From assembly GCF_018336815.1 (NCBI RefSeq), contig NZ_CP050497.1:2356001-2420000 (forward strand): a stretch of DNA of 64,000 nucleotides, in the 5' to 3' direction. Below are positions 59,401 to 64,000 of this stretch, piece by piece. The notes under the pieces are model-generated. The model made no database searches and had not been told where the DNA came from. It saw only the letters and a program-made list of their open reading frames with translations. Both the position numbers and the translations under genes were made by a program. The DNA comes from Treponema vincentii. GTDB taxonomy: Bacteria; Spirochaetota; Spirochaetia; Treponematales; Treponemataceae. Each line of letters begins with the position of its first letter. The stretch's first letter is position 1.

Positions 59401-60516
59401 ATGAATAAAAAACAGGATGCGTTGGTACCGGTTTTCGGCGCCTTGTGCTTTTTCCTTTCGGCTATTGAGTTTGTTATTCCCAAGCCGCTGCCGTTTTTGC
59501 GGATAGGACTTGCAAATGTTCCGCTGATGCTGGCGCTTGATGTACTGTCGTTTCCGGCGTTTTTATTGCTGACGGCAATAAAAATTCTCGGACAAGCTTT
59601 TATCAGCGGAACGCTCTTTTCTTATCTTATCCTGTTTTCGGCAGCAGGAACAATCGGTTCCGCACTTGTGATGTACGCCTTACATAAGATTCCACGTAAG
59701 GTGCTATCGCTCGCCGGAATCAGTATGGCAGGGGCTTTTGTATCGAACTGCATACAACTTTTTATCGGTCGTTTCTGTATCTTCGGAGAAGGGATTCTCT
59801 ATATGATACCGCCGTTTCTCTTTATCGGTGCGGTAACGTCCTTGATCCTCGGTATTTTTTGCGAAACCTTTGAAGCGGAATCCGAATGGTATGCTCATGT
59901 ACGGGACGCCGATTCTCCGCTATACGTGCAGTTGCCTGACAATACGAACCCTGCCGCTTATCCGTGGATCCGGCTGATAACCGGCTTTACCTTGCTAATT
60001 GCACTCTTATTTATACCGGGCTTACCGGCAAAGGCAGTCATTTTTTTCGCCGGCTTTTTACTTTGCCTTGCGGAAAAACAAAAAATATATTGGATACCGC
60101 TCTGTATTTCAACGGTGGGTATTATCATCTGCCATCTTTTTATTCCGGTGGGGAGAGAGCTTTTCTCGATTGGAAGGTTCTCTCTTACAAGCGGAGCATT
60201 GCTGAACGGTTCGGAAAAAGCCGTTATTCTGCAAGCGATGATCTTTCTTTCACGATGGACACTGCAGGTGCGTATCCGATTTCCGGGGACGCTTGGCGTC
60301 GTACTTGACGAATCCCTTTACATATTTAAACAGTTGCTTGAGTTTAAAGACAGGATACGCCCCCGCCATCTTATCACAAGCATCGACGAGCTGCTGCTCA
60401 GCCTTCCCTTTATTATCAACAACCCCGAGGCAAAACATAGAGGGATTAAAGCCTTACACAAATCAGACAGCCGAAAGGATGATACCTCGGAACACATCTC
60501 TGGAAACGCTGATTAA
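59401..60516 (+). CDS. Gx transporter family membrane protein (heptaprenyl-diphosphate synthase component I-like)
   Basis: 371 residues. Residues ~1-160 match the Gx/Hpre_diP_synt_I family: LRIGLANVPLMLALDVLSFP and the helix with AGAFVSNCIQLFIGRFCIFG. About four further hydrophobic stretches follow to ~residue 270, then a ~100-residue soluble, basic C-terminus. Despite the family name, an ECF-like transport role is more likely than prenyl synthesis. 12 nt after slyD. Confidence 0.78.
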   Translation: MNKKQDALVPVFGALCFFLSAIEFVIPKPLPFLRIGLANVPLMLALDVLSFPAFLLLTAIKILGQAFISGTLFSYLILFSAAGTIGSALVMYALHKIPRKVLSLAGISMAGAFVSNCIQLFIGRFCIFGEGILYMIPPFLFIGAVTSLILGIFCETFEAESEWYAHVRDADSPLYVQLPDNTNPAAYPWIRLITGFTLLIALLFIPGLPAKAVIFFAGFLLCLAEKQKIYWIPLCISTVGIIICHLFIPVGRELFSIGRFSLTSGALLNGSEKAVILQAMIFLSRWTLQVRIRFPGTLGVVLDESLYIFKQLLEFKDRIRPRHLITSIDELLLSLPFIINNPEAKHRGIKALHKSDSRKDDTSEHISGNAD

Positions 60517-60538
60517 AGCGATGAACGCATTTAATCCG
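60507..60538. repeat. Small palindromic repeat (GCTGATTAAAGC type)
   Basis: GATTAAA and TTTAATC arms around GCGATGAACGCA. Second copy of the element at 53285-53316. It includes the end of the Gx transporter gene, whose stop codon (TGATTAA region) it supplies. Confidence 0.6.
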
Positions 60539-60572
60539 GCGCGCCCAGAGGATGTCTCCGCATATTTTTTGG

Positions 60573-61730
60573 TTATAAGCCTAATTCACCCAGCTCGGCG
60601 GTAAAGATGCCTGTGCGTCCGACTTCGTAGAATACCGATTCTTCCCAAGCGACGGTAATCTCCGTAGCCGAGATAGAAAACGCGGTATAGATAAAGTTTT
60701 CCGGCAAAGACGGTAAATGCAGTTTCTGTATGCTGTTATCGCCGGTATTAAGCAGCAACGTCCCATTAGGTAATAGGATTGCGGCATTCTGCTTACCGTC
60801 TCTTTGGGGATACTGAACTGCATAAACGGTTACCGGTACCCGCTCTTCCATAGTATCGTTTGTTTGATCCCGTGCAGGTTTAAAGAAAATCGTACTATCC
60901 GACGCACCTTCGGTGAATACTTTCAAGTACAAATCCCTATCACTTTCGATTATGTCCGCCAATTCTTTGAGCATATCAGGCATCCGGTTGTAAAGCGGCG
61001 GTTCGCAGGCTGCTCTAAATTCTTCTGCAGATAGTTGTTTGATATGGTTATAGGCATCATTCTGCATAAAGACGGCAAAATTGCTGCATTTTACATACGA
61101 GAAGGAAATATCCGCTCCGCTATCAGCCTTAAAACTTGCATACCATTGCCCGCCTACCTGCTCAAGCGATTTACACTGCGCTTCCTTAGGTAAATGCAGA
61201 TTTGTTACATCGGCTACGGGCGTATAGACTTTGCATTCAGGGTCAGTACGTAACAAGAAGTGCGTATTTTCTGATGTGCCGCGCGATGAAAAGATCGAAT
61301 TTTGATAGATACGGATAAAATACTGTCCGTCCACTGTATACAGATCCCCCGCGGTGGCGTGTGAAAAAAGCTCATGCCCAAGAGAAAGCGATGCGCCTGC
61401 TTGTAAGGAGTGAATCGGATACAGCCCGCACTTATTGATTAAAAAGACGGTATCCCCCTGATTTAAACCGAAATCGGCAACGCGAACCGCCTCCGTCCAC
61501 GGTTTAAACGCCGCAGCAGGTATTTCGGAAACAGCATCGGCATTTTTTAATTGCACAGAACCGTTGCCGTCAACGGAAAAATATTTCCAATGATTGACAG
61601 ACGGCTCTTCAACCGGCACCGCCGATGCGCTTTCTTGCGCTGGGGGGACTTCGGTTTCCGTCTTTTGTTTTGTACAAGCGGAAAAAACAAGCGCTGCTGC
61701 AAGCGGCAGCGCCAACATCGACTTACGCAA
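60573..61730 (-). CDS. Lipoprotein of unknown function
   Basis: 385 residues if the TTG at 61730 is used: MRKSMLALPLAAALVFSAC, a clean lipoprotein signal whose Cys precedes TKQKTETEVPP. An ATG four codons later (61718) also works. The TTG lies 9 nt after a GAGG and overlaps the ridA stop. After a Pro/Glu/Ser linker come ~340 residues of beta-rich sequence, with alternating motifs like GDTVFLINKCGLYPIHSLQA. No domain recognised. Probably exposed in the periplasm or at the outer membrane. Confidence 0.7.
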   Translation of the reverse strand: MRKSMLALPLAAALVFSACTKQKTETEVPPAQESASAVPVEEPSVNHWKYFSVDGNGSVQLKNADAVSEIPAAAFKPWTEAVRVADFGLNQGDTVFLINKCGLYPIHSLQAGASLSLGHELFSHATAGDLYTVDGQYFIRIYQNSIFSSRGTSENTHFLLRTDPECKVYTPVADVTNLHLPKEAQCKSLEQVGGQWYASFKADSGADISFSYVKCSNFAVFMQNDAYNHIKQLSAEEFRAACEPPLYNRMPDMLKELADIIESDRDLYLKVFTEGASDSTIFFKPARDQTNDTMEERVPVTVYAVQYPQRDGKQNAAILLPNGTLLLNTGDNSIQKLHLPSLPENFIYTAFSISATEITVAWEESVFYEVGRTGIFTAELGELGL

Positions 61731-62103
61731 GAGCGATTGCCTCAATTTCGACCAGTCCGTCTTTCGGCAGGCGGGCAACTTCTACAGCGGAGCGCCCCGG
61801 ATAGTTTCCGGTACCGAATACCTCGCTGTACACTTTGTTCATTTCCGCAAAATTGTTCATATCGCTTAAAAACACGGTTGTTTTAAGCACCTTATCCAAA
61901 CTGCTGCCGCCGGCTTCGAGCACCGCTTTCAGGTTCATCAGCGATTGACGGGTTTGTTCGGCAATACCGCCCGGAACAAAAGCGCCCGTAGCGGGATCAA
62001 TCGGCAGCTGACCGGAGGTGAAAATCAAGCCGTTTGCGGCTGTTCCCTGTGAGTACGGTCCGATTGCGGCCGGCGCCTTATCTGTTGCAATAATCTGTTT
62101 CAT
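61723..62103 (-). CDS. ridA: RidA/YjgF enamine/imine deaminase
   Basis: 126 residues. Family features: IGPYSQGTAANGLIFTSGQL, the catalytic Arg in the YPGRSAVEVARLPKDGLVEI stretch, and EIEAIALA at the C-terminus. It hydrolyses reactive 2-aminoacrylate-type enamines. GGAGGA lies upstream of the ATG. It is followed at once by the lipoprotein gene. Confidence 0.95.
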   Translation of the reverse strand: MKQIIATDKAPAAIGPYSQGTAANGLIFTSGQLPIDPATGAFVPGGIAEQTRQSLMNLKAVLEAGGSSLDKVLKTTVFLSDMNNFAEMNKVYSEVFGTGNYPGRSAVEVARLPKDGLVEIEAIALA

Positions 62104-62290
62104 AAATAAATCCTCCTATAAATCAATTAGTAATTGGTAATTTGTAATGGGTAATTACTATCATTTTTAATTATGAATATATAATTAAAAATATTAAATC
62201 AGCATGCGGACATCGGACTCGTTTTTCATTTAGAAAAAGAACTTCCGAATATCCGCTTGGAACTGCTTAGAAATATCCGCCTATAACTGC
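62104..62290. other. AT-rich eno-ridA gap with small repeats
   Basis: The gap holds a near-palindrome (TTTTTAATTAT/ATATAATTAAAAA near 62164-62191) and two tandem imperfect 23-24 bp units of the type GAATATCCGC..AACTGCTTA (62247-62269 and 62270-62293, the second including the eno stop). No gene seen. Confidence 0.5.
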
Positions 62291-63651
<1,361 letters not shown>

Positions 63652-63668
63652 TAGAGATAATTCATTAC

Positions 63669-63697
63669 ATATTACACTTATTTTATGATATAATCAA
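63669..63697 (-). promoter_or_regulatory. Promoter of eno
   Basis: Minus strand: TTGATT (63692-63697), 17 nt, TAATAT (63669-63674). Its -35 overlaps the -10 of the divergent UPF0158 gene. Confidence 0.55.
63689..63694 (+). promoter_or_regulatory. -10 box of UPF0158 gene, predicted leaderless transcript
   Basis: Perfect TATAAT ending 8 nt before the ATG at 63703; the -35 is weak (TTACAT or TACATA near 63665-63671). Confidence 0.5.
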
Positions 63698-63702
63698 ATG
63701 GT

Positions 63703-64000
63703 ATGACATTTATTTTATCACCTGAAATAATCGATGACATTATATTTGCGATGGAAAATCAAACGGAAATTCTTTTATTCGATGCGCTTGAAGGTATCTG
63801 TGTCGACATGGATGAGATTGACGATGATTATGAGACGACTATCGATGATCAACGTTATTATGATCTCCCTGAATGGACTTCTGCCCAAGGCTTCCGTGTA
63901 ATGGAACAGTTTACGACGCGGGTACACAACCCTCTGCTGAGAGAAGCGCTGCTGAATGCCCTCGGTCAGCGGAAAGGAGTGTTCCGCCGGTATAAAGAAG
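63703..64000 (+). CDS. UPF0158 family protein (partial, runs off window)
   Basis: First 99 codons, MTFILSPEIIDDIIFAMENQ onward; the reading frame stays open to the window end. Conserved elements of UPF0158: YYDLPEWTSAQGFRVMEQFT and LREALLNALGQRKGVFRRYK. Function unknown for the family. The start is set by the TATAAT box; an ATG at 63698 closes after two codons. Confidence 0.75.
   Translation, partial: MTFILSPEIIDDIIFAMENQTEILLFDALEGICVDMDEIDDDYETTIDDQRYYDLPEWTSAQGFRVMEQFTTRVHNPLLREALLNALGQRKGVFRRYKE

Noticed and set aside
62164..62191. AT-rich palindrome after eno as an intrinsic terminator
   Set aside because: The stem is only A-T pairs and lies over 100 nt from the eno stop. It may equally belong to the ridA promoter, so I did not call it a terminator.

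Overview
The window looks like part of the chromosome of an oral-type Treponema (spirochete). The gene order nusA-infB-rbfA-truB-ribF-rpsO-pnp is the treponemal one. A sigma-28 type promoter drives a fliS/flgN-like flagellar pair, there is a dCache chemoreceptor, a DUF3798 lipoprotein/ABC operon of a kind typical of Treponema, and protein sequences are spirochete-like with intermediate GC. The T. vincentii/T. medium group is my best guess, by inference only. I see no phage, insertion sequence, CRISPR array or rRNA.

Layout. (1) 1-23057 is a near-identical direct copy of 29341-52371. (2) 23058-29340 holds a damaged ABC-transporter operon found once here: lipoprotein, ATPase, two permeases, a small membrane protein and a truncated membrane sensor. 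(3) 29341-52371 is the second copy: EamA transporter, HAD phosphatase, repeat-rich lipoprotein, tRNA-Gly, fliS/flgN-like/CBS genes, chemoreceptor, then on the minus strand lptG/lptF-like genes, dut, pnp, rpsO, ribF, truB, rbfA, infB, nusA and rimP. (4) 52372-64000 is single-copy and clean: HEAT protein, rsfS, LCP protein, yqeK, nadD, obgE, rpmA, prp, rplU, slyD, a Gx transporter, a lipoprotein, ridA, eno and the start of a UPF0158 gene.

The layout fits a tandem duplication of a 29.3-kb unit (23058-52371) entered part-way through its first copy. It also fits an assembly chimera at a contig end. The two copies differ mostly in homopolymer length; each breaks reading frames that the other keeps, and the single-copy region after 52.4 kb has no frameshifts. 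Most 'pseudogenes' listed here are therefore probably consensus errors. The most useful reading of each gene comes from comparing both copies.

The most interesting biology is a promoter whose -35/-10 spacer is a G tract. It is G14 (spacer 17) in one copy and G6 (spacer 9) in the other, upstream of a lipoprotein built from InlB-like and novel tandem repeats. This is the architecture of a phase-variable promoter. Other points are a family of GGCATCT/AGATGCC-type hairpins in 5' leaders and intergenic gaps, leaderless or near-leaderless promoters, a leader attenuator before rimP-nusA-infB, a zinc-ribbon tail on NusA, a RibF without a recognisable kinase motif, and a Prp protease next to an L27 that has no cleavable extension.
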